The notes: generated by a model from the letters alone, not told the origin. 64,000 nt of DNA from Trinickia acidisoli (GCF_017315725.1 NZ_JAFLRG010000002.1:1116001-1180000), one strand, 5' to 3'; counted from the stretch's first letter, positions 18,340 to 27,530 are shown. Translations and numbers: made by a program.

Positions 18340-19779
18340 ATGTTCTCGACTCTTTACTTCGCCGTCGCTTCCGCGCTCTCCGTCAACGAGCGCTTTCCCG
18401 CGTACACGCGTAAGGTAATCGTCGGTCAGTTGAACGAGGCCTGTTCGACAGCGGCCGCATGGTCCGAGCCCGACGGCGCCGGCCGCGACCTGGACTACAT
18501 CCCGCTGCTCGCCTATGGCGACGCACAGCTCGTACTCGGACGCCCCGTCGAAGCAGAGGAAACGTATCGACGCGCACAGCGCCTCATTCGCGATTGCCGC
18601 GAAACGATGCGCATCGTCTCGTGCCGCAACGCGGGCTGGCAGGCATTCTTTCAGCACCGCTTCACGACCGCCTTGACCTGCTTTGCGCGCATCGGCGGCG
18701 AAACCCATGCCACCGCGCAACAAAAGATGGAAAGTCTCGTCGGCGAAATCCTCGTCCTTCATCAACTCGGCCGGCTCCCCGCCATCGACGCGCGGGTCGA
18801 CTCACTCAAAGCGCTCGCCGCGCAGGCGGACGACGCGCGCTGGTCGGCGCTCGCCGGCGCGTTGGTGCGCGATCTTCGTATCCAGCAACGAGTGCGCAGC
18901 GCCGACGAGCTGCACGACCACATCTACTGGCGCTCGATCGAATCCGATCGCCCCACCGCTGCCGCGGGCGCCGACGAAGACCTCGATGCGAAGGCGATCG
19001 CCGACCTGCCCGTCGTCTCGGCACGCCTCGCCTACCTCGGCCGCCTGCAGGATTTCGCCGAGGGCCGGCGCGACGTGGCCGACCAACTCGACGAGCATCT
19101 GCATTGGTCGTCGCGAACAGGGGTGTGGGCCTATCACCGCGGGCTGTGCCTCGAAATCGCCGTCGCGGCGCTAGCAGCGGGCGCGCCGCATACGGCTGAA
19201 TCCATGCTCGAGCAGTGCCGAGTCGGGCAAGGGCAACAGCCTTGGCACGAGCGTTGGTATCTCGAGTACGCGTATTGTTTGTCGAAGGTCCGCCAACGGC
19301 AAGGGCGGATTCAGGAATACGCGCAGCTCTACGGGCGCTATGCGCTCGCCTCCATTCGTCACGTGCGCGCCGACAATGTTTCGATGACGGCCGTGACCGC
19401 CGATTCGCTGCAAGATACGCGTCAGCCGACATCGGACGACGTCAGTACGCGTCTGCCGGGCAAGTACCGGCGCGCCTATCGCTACATGATGGAGCACCTC
19501 GACTGCCCCGATCTGTCGGTGCGCGAGATGGCGACGCATATCGGCGTGACCGAGCGGGCCATTCAAGCGGCCTTCAAGACCTATCTGGGCCTATCTCCGA
19601 GCCAACTGATCCGACGTCAGCGAATGGAGCGCATCCGCAACGAACTGACGCGCGACGACGGGCGCTCGCCCGGCGTGCTGGAGGTTGCGAACCGTTGGGG
19701 TGTGCAGCACCGTTCGACGCTCGTCAACGGCTACCGCAAAGTCTTCCACGAGGCACCATCCGAAACGCTCGCGCGCTAG
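18340..19779 (+). CDS. HrpB/HrpX-family AraC-type regulator
   Basis: 479 residues from ATG 18340, chosen over ATG 18328 because GGAG lies six bases upstream. Ralstonia HrpB is about 477 residues. The N-terminal ~370 residues are helical, TPR-like ('ALSVNERFPAYTRK', 'YGDAQLVLGRPVEAEETYRR'), and the C-terminal ~100 form an AraC double HTH ('DLSVREMATHIGVTERAIQA', 'LGLSPSQLIRRQRM'). HrpB proteins activate T3SS and effector promoters through TTCG-N16-TTCG boxes, one of which is seen upstream at 17490. Identification is firm at family level. Its targets here are inferred. Confidence 0.85.
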   Translation: MFSTLYFAVASALSVNERFPAYTRKVIVGQLNEACSTAAAWSEPDGAGRDLDYIPLLAYGDAQLVLGRPVEAEETYRRAQRLIRDCRETMRIVSCRNAGWQAFFQHRFTTALTCFARIGGETHATAQQKMESLVGEILVLHQLGRLPAIDARVDSLKALAAQADDARWSALAGALVRDLRIQQRVRSADELHDHIYWRSIESDRPTAAAGADEDLDAKAIADLPVVSARLAYLGRLQDFAEGRRDVADQLDEHLHWSSRTGVWAYHRGLCLEIAVAALAAGAPHTAESMLEQCRVGQGQQPWHERWYLEYAYCLSKVRQRQGRIQEYAQLYGRYALASIRHVRADNVSMTAVTADSLQDTRQPTSDDVSTRLPGKYRRAYRYMMEHLDCPDLSVREMATHIGVTERAIQAAFKTYLGLSPSQLIRRQRMERIRNELTRDDGRSPGVLEVANRWGVQHRSTLVNGYRKVFHEAPSETLAR

Positions 19780-19857
19780 GACGCTGTTTCGCGTGCGCAC
19801 GCTCGCATTCGCGCTCGTGCGTCCATACTCATCCGCATTGTCCGTGAGGTCGACGTT

Positions 19858-20508
19858 ATGGAACCGTTCGTGCCGCCTCGCTTCATCGAGACCGATCATC
19901 TTTTGCTGCGGCCGTTCGCGCAAAGCGACGCGCCGCAATTCTTTCATGCGCTGTTCGGCGATCCCGACGTCACCGAGTGGCTGCCTACCGCGACGCTCGA
20001 ATCGGTCGACGACGCGCGCGCCATGATTCGCAAGATGCAGTTGGGCTGGGAACGCAATGCGTGCTTCGCCTGGGCACTCGAGGACAAGCGAACCGGATTC
20101 ATCTCGGCAATGATCGAGATCCGCCCCAACCTGCCGCGCGTCGAACTCGGTGTCGCGATCAGCATGCGCGAGACACACCAGCGGCGCCGTGCGGGGCTTG
20201 CCGCATTGCGCAAATTGATCGACTGGATCATTGCCCAGCCCGGCGTTCAACGACTCTACGCATGCTGCTCGCCGCAATCGAAATCAGCGCCCGTCATGGA
20301 AAAGCTCGGGTTCAAGTTCGAAGGCCGTCTCGTCAACTGGGACGCCCGCCCGAACGCCGGACTAGAAATCGACGATGCACTGATGTTCGCGATGACCAAA
20401 CCGATGCAAGCGCAACCGGAGGCAACCTGTGCCCTGCACGAGGTGCAACCGATAGCAAGCCAGCCGCGAGCGCGCGAAACGGTAGGCGCGGTCTTGACCG
20501 CTTACTAA
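19858..20508 (+). CDS. GNAT-family N-acetyltransferase (RimJ/RimL type)
   Basis: 216 residues. The GNAT fold spans about residues 9-175 ('ETDHLLLRPFAQSDAPQF', 'VELGVAISMRETHQRRRAG', 'MEKLGFKFEGRL'), matching the RimJ/RimL acetyltransferase group that modifies N-terminal amines of proteins or small amines using acetyl-CoA. The C-terminal ~40 residues are an unusual extra tail with no recognised domain. GAGGT precedes ATG. It lies 78 nt after the HrpB-like gene and 19 nt before the flavoenzyme gene, on the same strand. Substrate is unknown. Confidence 0.85.
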   Translation: MEPFVPPRFIETDHLLLRPFAQSDAPQFFHALFGDPDVTEWLPTATLESVDDARAMIRKMQLGWERNACFAWALEDKRTGFISAMIEIRPNLPRVELGVAISMRETHQRRRAGLAALRKLIDWIIAQPGVQRLYACCSPQSKSAPVMEKLGFKFEGRLVNWDARPNAGLEIDDALMFAMTKPMQAQPEATCALHEVQPIASQPRARETVGAVLTAY

Positions 20509-20527
20509 ACGTAAGGAGTGCTAAGCA

Positions 20528-21568
20528 ATGGAGTTCGGCACCTTCATGACGATGCAGTCGCCCGAGGCCGCGCCCGCCGACCGCATCTATGCACGCGCGC
20601 TCGACGTCGCGCAAATGGCCGAATCGATCGGCCTCACGCGGCTATGGCTCGCCGAGCATCACTTTACGAATTACGCGTATACGTCGCGGCCGATCGTACT
20701 GCTCTCGCACATCGCCGCGAAGACACGCCGCATTCGCCTCGGGCCGGCCATCGTACCGATCCCGCTGCATCATCCGCTGATCGTCGCCGAGGAACTCGCG
20801 ACGCTCGACGTGCTGAGCGGCGGACGTGTCGAAGTCGGACTCGGCAAAGGCTATCAGCAATATCAGTACGACCGTTTCGGCATGACCAAAGGGGAGGACG
20901 AAACACGATATCTGGAATCGCTCGAGATCGTGCGCCGCGCCTTGCATCAACCGACGTTTTCATACGAGGGGGAGCGCTTCAGCATCGCACCGACGCGGCT
21001 CTACCCGCAACCGCTGCAGCGACGCGCGCCGTTCTGGCTCGTGGTCAATTCGAGCAAGCGCGAGTCGGTGGCGAGTGCGACGCTTGCGGGGATGAACCTC
21101 TTTACGGGCGTACTCGAGCCGATCTCGCGGCTCATCGACGTGCGCGCCGCCTATCCCGACCTGTTTGTAGACCACCCTCGTCTTCTCGTCGGCACGCAGC
21201 GGCCGGTGTACGTCGCGGAGAACGAAGCCGATGCGGCCGATGCGGTGCGCGCGGCGCGCTGGAACGGCCGTGCGACGGTGCGGCTTCGTTACGATGCCGC
21301 GCAAGTGCAGGACGGCGTCGTGCGCGCCGAGGCGTTCCCAGGCGAACCCACCGACGAACAGATGCGCCGCGATTACGTCGTGATCGGCACGGCCGACGAA
21401 TGCATCCGTCAATTGCAACGAATCCGCGACGGCCTCGGATGCGATTATTTCAGCGCGAGCTTTTGGTTCGGCGACTTGTCGCACGAGCGTGTGCTCGCAT
21501 CGATGGCGCGCTTCGCTCGCGACGTCATGCCGGCGTTCGCCCGCGCTCGCCAAGTCGAGCACGCCTAG
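20528..21568 (+). CDS. Luciferase-like flavin-dependent monooxygenase
   Basis: 346 residues spanning a complete bacterial-luciferase TIM-barrel domain ('SIGLTRLWLAEHHF', 'GPAIVPIPLHHPLIVAEELATLD', 'GRVEVGLGKGY'). The LLM family uses reduced FMN or F420 with O2 to oxidise varied substrates; the sequence does not show which. AAGGAG sits upstream of ATG. It follows the acetyltransferase by 19 nt, so the two may be co-transcribed. It is convergent with the pyruvyl transferase gene. Confidence 0.88.
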   Translation: MEFGTFMTMQSPEAAPADRIYARALDVAQMAESIGLTRLWLAEHHFTNYAYTSRPIVLLSHIAAKTRRIRLGPAIVPIPLHHPLIVAEELATLDVLSGGRVEVGLGKGYQQYQYDRFGMTKGEDETRYLESLEIVRRALHQPTFSYEGERFSIAPTRLYPQPLQRRAPFWLVVNSSKRESVASATLAGMNLFTGVLEPISRLIDVRAAYPDLFVDHPRLLVGTQRPVYVAENEADAADAVRAARWNGRATVRLRYDAAQVQDGVVRAEAFPGEPTDEQMRRDYVVIGTADECIRQLQRIRDGLGCDYFSASFWFGDLSHERVLASMARFARDVMPAFARARQVEHA

Positions 21569-21644
21569 ACTAATCGTTGATCGCCACCGCTGCGCTTCGT
21601 CGATTTCCGCTACGCGCGCGGTGGTTGCGATAGATGACAGTCCG

Positions 21645-23045
21645 TTAGGATTCCTGATCGATGATCGCCTTGAGCCGCTCGCCCATTTGCGCGAACGTAC
21701 GCAATTCTCGATTCGCGATTTGCACGTAGCGCTCGCGCAATTCGTCGAGCTTGGGACCGATGCCCGCATCGATGCGCTCGAGCACACTCTGTTCGAAGCC
21801 TTTCTCGTCGCACGAAAGTGCCCAATCGCCCAGCTCGTTTTCAGCGAAGAGTTGATCGATGCGGCTGTCCATCGATACACCGACGACGGGCACTCGATTG
21901 GCGATCGACATCACGGAGGCGTGATAGCGCGTCGTTACGTTCCATTGGGCATGCTCCAGCGTCGCCACCACCGCATCGAGCGAATGCTCGCCGCGCGCGA
22001 CGACCGGCGCGTCGAACGGCAATAGCGCCGCGATTTCTTCGCATGCCGCTCGATCGAGGCGCTCCATGGCGACGAAGACAGGTGCATACCCCCTGCGTTT
22101 CAAACCCTCGGCAATGGCCGCGAAGCTGCGCTTGTAGGCGGCGTAGCGTGCTGCACGAAGATCGTCCCACGTGTGAAAGCTCAAGGGCCCATAGCGCAGC
22201 GGCGATTGCGCGCCGGCGACGTCGAGTTCGAGCGCGCGACGCACGTTCGTCTGCACGGGCCACCAGAACGGATTGTTCGGGCAGAGCACGGCATGGCGCG
22301 CCGGCAACGGCGGGCACGATCCTGGAGCCGCTCGAAAGCGCCAGGCGGTGTCGGCGCCTGGCGCGGCCGTCACACCCAACGTTCGCAGCCGCTCGCCCGC
22401 CCCACGGCTGCGACAAACGATGTCGACACCGTCGGCGGTTTGGGTGGCGAAGCGCGTCAATCGCTCGGTCATCGCGCCGGCATCGACGCCGTATGCGCAA
22501 GCGATGCGTCCATGCGCCGCCGCCAAACCGACGCCGCCGATCAGCAGCGCGGCAAGCGCATCGGAAAATTTCGACGTGTACGTCGAGCCTTCGACGTTGA
22601 GCACGACGTCGAAATCATCCATCGCTTCGGACAGCGCGTCGGGAAAATAATCGCTGCGCGGCGTGAAGACACGAACGGAACGCAATGCCGGGTGATCGAG
22701 CAGGCCGCCGAGCGCGAACACGGTCAACTCGAGTCGCCGATCGGCGAACAGCGAGCGCAACTGGCGGATCGTCTCGATCGTTCGCAGATCGGCGCCCGTG
22801 TTGCCTGCGCCGGTGTATCCGAGCAATAACACGCGCAACGGTGCCTTGCGGTCACGTGCACGCTCGCGCTCGCGCGAACGCGCGCGCGCCGCCTCGATCA
22901 GCACGTGAAAATCATCGAGCAGGACGGCGTCCGGATCGACCGCGCACAAAAAGCGGCGCTGACGGTCTCGCTTCGCCGCGGCGCCGTCGCCCGCATCCAT
23001 GGAACCTGCTTGGCCTGCCGCGCAGGCTGTGTCGATGGCATTCAA
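21645..23045 (-). CDS. Polysaccharide pyruvyl transferase family protein (CsaB-like)
   Basis: 466 residues. A TTG start is used because AGGAG stands about 7 nt upstream and no ATG is better placed. The core shows 'VLLLGYTGAGNTGADLRTIE', 'VLNVEGSTYTSKFSDAL' and 'VTTRYHASVMSIANRVPVVG', typical of the PS_pyruv_trans family, which moves pyruvate from PEP onto sugars as a ketal. The ~65-residue N-terminal extension is Arg-rich and probably disordered. Last gene of a leftward trio with a MenD-like enzyme (48 nt upstream) and a Rieske oxygenase. In that setting its acceptor may be a small molecule rather than a cell-wall polymer. Confidence 0.82.
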   Translation of the reverse strand: MNAIDTACAAGQAGSMDAGDGAAAKRDRQRRFLCAVDPDAVLLDDFHVLIEAARARSRERERARDRKAPLRVLLLGYTGAGNTGADLRTIETIRQLRSLFADRRLELTVFALGGLLDHPALRSVRVFTPRSDYFPDALSEAMDDFDVVLNVEGSTYTSKFSDALAALLIGGVGLAAAHGRIACAYGVDAGAMTERLTRFATQTADGVDIVCRSRGAGERLRTLGVTAAPGADTAWRFRAAPGSCPPLPARHAVLCPNNPFWWPVQTNVRRALELDVAGAQSPLRYGPLSFHTWDDLRAARYAAYKRSFAAIAEGLKRRGYAPVFVAMERLDRAACEEIAALLPFDAPVVARGEHSLDAVVATLEHAQWNVTTRYHASVMSIANRVPVVGVSMDSRIDQLFAENELGDWALSCDEKGFEQSVLERIDAGIGPKLDELRERYVQIANRELRTFAQMGERLKAIIDQES

Positions 23046-23093
23046 TCGCGTACTCCTCGTGTTGTCGTCATGCCCGGCACTGCGCGGTTGCGG

Positions 23094-24854
23094 CTATAAG
23101 TCAGCCAGCATCACTTCGAGACATTGCAGTCCGCTGAATGCCGAATCGGACGGCACGGCTGCTTCGACGATCGTGACGCTGTCATGCCGCGCCGCGCGAT
23201 CGAGTGCCGTACGCAACGACTCTCGGCTCTGCGCGCGTTCGAAACGCAGTTCGAATGCGGCAGCCAGGTGTCCGATATCGAATTGGTAAGGATTCCTAAT
23301 TGCCGTTTTGTACTCGGGCCGGCGCGCGAGCGGCAGGAAATCGAAAATCGCCCCGCCGGAATTGTTGATGACGCAAACGCAAGCAGGACGTCGATGCCGC
23401 TGCAAATTCGCGAGCGCGGGCAAATCGTGCAGAAAGGCCAAGTCGCCCAACACCAGCAAGCCGGGCGCATCGAGCGCGACGGCTTCGCCGAGAAAGGTGC
23501 CCAGCGTACCGTCGATCCCCCATACGCCTCGGTTCGAGAAGGCCGGTCGGCCGCTCGTGCGCGTTTCGTAAAAGAGATCGGCGTGACGGATCGGCATCGA
23601 GTTGCCGAAGTGGACGAAGTCGAAACCGTCGTGGGAGAAAATCTCGCGGGCAGCCGGCAACTCCCCCCACGACAGCACATCGGCCACACCGCGGCGTCGC
23701 GTCGCGACGAGGTCGGCCGCGCGACGCCAGCACGCCAGCCAATGCTTATCGCCGGGCCCGAGCACATCGGCCAACGCGTCGAGTTGCGCGGCACTCGGTG
23801 CGACGAGCGGTGCGAACGACCGATGGAGATAGTCGCGTTCGAGCGCGGTGCGGCTGACGCGAATCGTCGAGCACGGGTGTTCGAGCAGATAGTTCTGCAC
23901 GCCAGGCATGACAGGCGCGAAGCCGAACCGAATCACGAGTTCGGGCACCTCGCGCGGCCGCGCGCTGCGCGCGCTGAGCGCATCATAGCCGCTCATCACG
24001 GACGGCACGCCCATGCTTCGCATGCCGCTCGCCGCATCCGCGAATACGGGGAAGCCGGTGCGCGCGGCGAAACGTGCGAGCGCATTGGGCGCGATACCGC
24101 ACTCGGGTCCGGCCACGATGATGCCTCTCATGCCCGCACGCAAGTGCAGTGCGCCGACCAGCTCGGCGATGTCGTTCGCCGCGGGCGCTGCCGATGGGTG
24201 GAAAAGAGCCGGCCGTCTGGCTTCTCGTAGCGCGGTGGGGGATATCGCGCATGGCTCCGTCGAGTCATAGCGGCCGGCGAAAGGGATATTGAGCTGTACC
24301 GGGCCCGGCCGTGCACCGGTGGACGAAGCGAGCACTTCGACGACGCGCTTGCGCAGATCCACGAATGCCTGCGCATCGTCGATCGGATCGGGCAAATCGA
24401 CGCTCGCGCGAACGAATGCCCGGCATGCCCCGACGTGATCGATCATTTGACCGAAACCGCTGCCGCGCAGCGTGCGCGGGCGATCGCAAGTGACAAGCAC
24501 GAGCGGCAGCGCGCATTCGTCGGCCTCCGTCAGCGCGGGCACGAGATTGGCGACCGCAGAACCGGAGGTCGTGACGATCATGGCCGGTTCCCCCGTCGCC
24601 TTGATCATGCCCAGTGCCGTATAGGCTCCCGTGCGCTCATCGGTGCTCACGACCACGTCGGAGAACGACGTACGCTCGCGCACCGTCAACGCCATGGCGG
24701 CCGAACGAGCGCCCGGACACAGAACGACTCGACGCACGCCCGCGGCATCGATGGCGGCGAGCACGCACTCCAGCCACAACTGGTTCAGATTGGCTACGAC
24801 CGTCGTCGCATTGCCGGCGCAGTCGTCGGAGGTCTCGAGGCAGATTGCATCCAT
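23094..24854 (-). CDS. MenD-like thiamine-diphosphate enzyme
   Basis: 586 residues; ATG 24854 has AGGAG 9 nt upstream. The N-terminal PYR domain reads 'VVLCPGARSAAMAL' and 'TTSGSAVANLVPALTEAD'. The C-terminal PP domain has the ThDP signature 'GDLAFLHDLPALANL' followed by 'NNSGGAIFDFLP', closely matching MenD (SEPHCHC synthase). MenD joins 2-oxoglutarate to isochorismate in menaquinone synthesis. Burkholderiaceae normally rely on ubiquinone, and no other men gene is nearby, so a different carboligation is likely. It lies between a Rieske oxygenase and a pyruvyl transferase. Confidence 0.8.
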   Translation of the reverse strand: MDAICLETSDDCAGNATTVVANLNQLWLECVLAAIDAAGVRRVVLCPGARSAAMALTVRERTSFSDVVVSTDERTGAYTALGMIKATGEPAMIVTTSGSAVANLVPALTEADECALPLVLVTCDRPRTLRGSGFGQMIDHVGACRAFVRASVDLPDPIDDAQAFVDLRKRVVEVLASSTGARPGPVQLNIPFAGRYDSTEPCAISPTALREARRPALFHPSAAPAANDIAELVGALHLRAGMRGIIVAGPECGIAPNALARFAARTGFPVFADAASGMRSMGVPSVMSGYDALSARSARPREVPELVIRFGFAPVMPGVQNYLLEHPCSTIRVSRTALERDYLHRSFAPLVAPSAAQLDALADVLGPGDKHWLACWRRAADLVATRRRGVADVLSWGELPAAREIFSHDGFDFVHFGNSMPIRHADLFYETRTSGRPAFSNRGVWGIDGTLGTFLGEAVALDAPGLLVLGDLAFLHDLPALANLQRHRRPACVCVINNSGGAIFDFLPLARRPEYKTAIRNPYQFDIGHLAAAFELRFERAQSRESLRTALDRAARHDSVTIVEAAVPSDSAFSGLQCLEVMLADL

Positions 24855-24870
24855 CGTCGGTAGCTCCTGT

Positions 24871-26043
24871 TCAGCGGCCGAGTGTCGCGTAATCGGAGAG
24901 AAACACGGTAACGACGCGCTGCGCCGGCTCCCCGTATTCGCAGGCTTCACCGCTCGCGCGGGCAGTGTGATGTTCGCTCGCCGCTCGCGGCGAATCGGCG
25001 GATTCGTGCTCGCGCCGTTCCTCCGCGATCTTGCGCTCCATGATCCGGCGCGCGCGCACGCCCGCGGCATCGATCGAAAGCATGACGGGGCGCGCAGCCC
25101 AGAAGTCGCCGTCGCCGAGCGCGCGCTGCTGGGCTTCGAGCATCGGCAGATCCTCTTGCTTGAACGGCGTCATCAACCCGTGCACGGCGTATTCGACGAG
25201 CGCTCGCGCCGCTTCGCCCATCGCCTTGGGCAGACCGAACGCGAAGAAGTAGTGTGTCGACGCCTCCGTTTCCGGCGTGAGGAAGTGCCCCGAGAACGAC
25301 ACGCGGCCATACTCGGGCGGCAGGCCCGCCGGCGCGACGCCGACCTCGATCGACATCAGCCCCGGTGCATCCCACCGAACGTTCAGCCGGCGATCGACGG
25401 CCATCCCCGCCGGCACGCCGAACGCGCCGCCGACGAACTCGTGCAAGCGCTCGCCGCGGCATACGCGACGCGACCAGACCGTGTCGCCGATTTCCTCGAA
25501 CGTCGCCGCGCCTTGGGCGGCCATCTCGTCGCTGCCGAGCGTTTCCGGGTGCAAGAATTGAAAGTGGCTCAGATCGAGCAGATTGTCGGCGCTCAACTGG
25601 TAGTGCGCCTTTGTCAGCAAATAGCCGCAACTCGTCTCGTTCTCGCGCTCGTCGAGATAATCGAACGACGGCAGCGCTGCGATTTGCGCGCGTTCGGGCT
25701 CGCCCATCCAAATCCAGACAGCCCCATAGCGCTCTGCGAGCGGATAGCTCGCCACTCGGGCCCCCGACGGAATGCGGCCATCGCCGTGCGGGTTGTGCAC
25801 GCATCGACCGGTTCGATCGAAACGCAGGCCGTGATAAGGACATTCGATCGCATCGCCACGCACCTTGCCGCCCGACAGTGGCGCGAACCGATGCGGGCAC
25901 TGATTCGCCAGCGCGACGCCTTGGCCTTGCGAGTCGCGAAACAGGACGATCGATTCGCCGAGCAACGTCCGCTGCAGCGGCGGGCCGCCGCTCAACTCGC
26001 GGCTCCACGCCGCAACGTACCAGGCGTTTCTCAAGAAAGGCAT
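24871..26043 (-). CDS. Rieske non-haem iron oxygenase (VanA-like)
   Basis: 390 residues from ATG 26043 with GGGGGAT upstream. The Rieske [2Fe-2S] ligands are Cys49, His51, Cys68 and His71 ('CPHRF' and 'CPYHGL'). The mononuclear iron site is the 'NLLDLSHFQFLH' motif, as in vanillate O-demethylase and related ring-cleaving or demethylating oxygenases. A short basic/acidic C-terminal tail follows. No reductase gene is linked. First gene of the leftward trio, 16 nt before the MenD-like gene. Substrate is unknown; the context suggests it prepares or tailors an aromatic or cyclic compound. Confidence 0.87.
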   Translation of the reverse strand: MPFLRNAWYVAAWSRELSGGPPLQRTLLGESIVLFRDSQGQGVALANQCPHRFAPLSGGKVRGDAIECPYHGLRFDRTGRCVHNPHGDGRIPSGARVASYPLAERYGAVWIWMGEPERAQIAALPSFDYLDERENETSCGYLLTKAHYQLSADNLLDLSHFQFLHPETLGSDEMAAQGAATFEEIGDTVWSRRVCRGERLHEFVGGAFGVPAGMAVDRRLNVRWDAPGLMSIEVGVAPAGLPPEYGRVSFSGHFLTPETEASTHYFFAFGLPKAMGEAARALVEYAVHGLMTPFKQEDLPMLEAQQRALGDGDFWAARPVMLSIDAAGVRARRIMERKIAEERREHESADSPRAASEHHTARASGEACEYGEPAQRVVTVFLSDYATLGR

Positions 26044-26275
26044 CGGTGATCCCCCGTCGTTTTCGTCATCGAATATCGAGCCCGCCGCGCGCAAGCGTCG
26101 GCGCTTCGAGGCGTTCGAAATGAGTCTAACGATGGGTTTGCCCGCGAGCGTCCCGCGCAGCGAAGCGCTCGCCTATGATGCGAAGCGCGCAAGATGATCT
26201 ACTGGACCATCCCGTATAGCGCACGAACGGGCATCGGCGCTACACTCGGATATACCTCGCCCCCGGAGCGCCATC

Positions 26276-26599
26276 ATGACCGATATCGATCCCGAGCGGA
26301 CCTTCCGCGGGCTTCCGCTCACCCCGGAACAAGACGCCGAGATCCGGCATTACATCAAGGTGCGCAAGCAGCACGGGAAGCCCTGGGACACGCCCGAGCT
26401 CGCGGCCATGTTGCGCGACATGCTCGAGCCGCCGGGCGAGGAGGACGTGGAAAACGACTTCGACACCGATTTCGGTGTGACACGCACCGCGGCCGAGCGC
26501 GCGCAGTTTTCGGTCGAGGATGAAACGAATCCGATCGAAGCCTCTGAGGAATGGCATGCCGCAATCGAATCGGAAACGATGAAAAGGCTCGATCATTGA
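26276..26599 (+). CDS. Conserved-looking small acidic protein, unknown function
   Basis: 107 residues, very acidic in the second half ('EEDVENDFDTDFGV'), with no signal peptide or membrane helix. The N-terminal part reads 'GLPLTPEQDAEIRHYIKVRK' and is probably helical. I do not recognise a family. It stands alone between the divergent Rieske gene and the convergent peroxiredoxin gene. Codon use and length look genuine; function is open. Confidence 0.65.
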   Translation: MTDIDPERTFRGLPLTPEQDAEIRHYIKVRKQHGKPWDTPELAAMLRDMLEPPGEEDVENDFDTDFGVTRTAAERAQFSVEDETNPIEASEEWHAAIESETMKRLDH

Positions 26600-26602
26600 A
26601 TC

Positions 26603-26655
26603 ACGTGCCGGCGCCGGCACGTTCGGCCCCTAAAAGGAACGCGAAACGTGCCGGC
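26603..26655. repeat. 20-bp perfect palindrome plus matching half-copy between convergent genes
   Basis: ACGTGCCGGCGCCGGCACGT at 26603-26622 is its own reverse complement. An 11-nt segment (26645-26655) repeats one arm and can also pair with 26613-26623 across a 21-nt loop. It lies between the stops of two convergent genes, where a bidirectional terminator is expected, but no T-run follows. Confidence 0.6.
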
Positions 26656-26670
26656 CCCGCTCAACGGCCG

Positions 26671-27324
26671 TTACTTCGGCTGCGCGACGGTGCGCAGATA
26701 CGGCTTGAGCGTCTTGAACCCTTGCGGGTACTTCTTCTTGGCGTCTTCGTCCGAAACCGACGTCGGGATGATGACGTCGTCGCCCGGATGCCAGTCCGCC
26801 GGCGTCGCAAGGCCATGCCCGGCGTTCACCTGCAAGGCGTCGACCAAGCGCAGCACTTCGTCGAAGCTGCGGCCCGCGCTCATCGGATAGATGAGCATCG
26901 CCTTCACCTTCTTGTCCGGCCCGACGATAAACACCGACCGAATCGTGGCATTGTCGTTCGCCGTGCGCGTACCGCCGCTCGCGTTCGGGTGAATCATGTC
27001 GTAAAGCTTGGACACGACCAGTTCGTCATCGCCGATGACCGGGAAATTGACGGCATGCCCTTGCGTCTCCGCGATGTCGCCAACCCACTTTTTGTGATCG
27101 CTGACGGGATCGACGCTCAGGCCGATGACCTTCGCCTTACGCTTGTCGAACTCGGGCTTCAAGCGCGCCACCGTGCCGAGTTCGGTCGTGCACACGGGCG
27201 TGAAATCCTTCGGATGCGAAAACAGGACGGCCCAGTTGTCGCCGATCCATTCATGGAACTTGATCGTGCCTTCTGTGGTTTCAGCAGTGAAATCGGGCGC
27301 GACGTCGCCGATGCGGATGGTCAT
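26671..27324 (-). CDS. 1-Cys peroxiredoxin (Prx6 type)
   Basis: 217 residues from ATG 27324 with GAGGAGG just upstream. The peroxidatic Cys45 lies in 'PVCTTE', the Prx6 signature, and it is the only Cys in the protein, so a 1-Cys mechanism with an external thiol is expected. The Prx6 C-terminal domain is complete ('GRSFDEVLRLVDALQ', 'PTSVSDEDAKKKYPQG'). It reduces hydrogen peroxide and organic peroxides in the cytoplasm. Its promoter region abuts that of the divergent nitrate operon. Confidence 0.93.
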   Translation of the reverse strand: MTIRIGDVAPDFTAETTEGTIKFHEWIGDNWAVLFSHPKDFTPVCTTELGTVARLKPEFDKRKAKVIGLSVDPVSDHKKWVGDIAETQGHAVNFPVIGDDELVVSKLYDMIHPNASGGTRTANDNATIRSVFIVGPDKKVKAMLIYPMSAGRSFDEVLRLVDALQVNAGHGLATPADWHPGDDVIIPTSVSDEDAKKKYPQGFKTLKPYLRTVAQPK

Positions 27325-27514
27325 ATCAAACCTCCTCGATAAGGAACGTTGGCAAGCACGGAATCCGCGCGGCACGCTATTGCGCATAAGCGCGCCCGCG
27401 GTATGAGATGAAGATGCGGCTCCGAATTATAGACCCCGATGGCGCACCTCATCCGCCAAACACGCACCGAACCGGACATCGGCGCGCCGAACGAGTGCGG
27501 CGCGTTCGACACTC
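27325..27514. other. Divergent promoter region (peroxiredoxin / nirB)
   Basis: This part holds the peroxiredoxin upstream region; I see no recognised operator (for example a clear OxyR site) in it. The NtrC site, sigma-54 promoter and leader RNA elements for nirB occupy 27515-27861 and are listed separately. Small open frames here lack ribosome sites and are not called. Confidence 0.4.
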
Positions 27515-27530
27515 TGCACTGCTGCAGTGC
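27515..27530 (+). promoter_or_regulatory. NtrC binding site
   Basis: TGCACTGCTGCAGTGC. The GCAC-N7-GTGC core with TGCACT and AGTGC arms matches the NtrC enhancer consensus exactly. It lies about 80-95 nt upstream of the -24/-12 promoter, the normal enhancer distance, and implies activation of the nitrate operon under nitrogen limitation. Confidence 0.7.
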
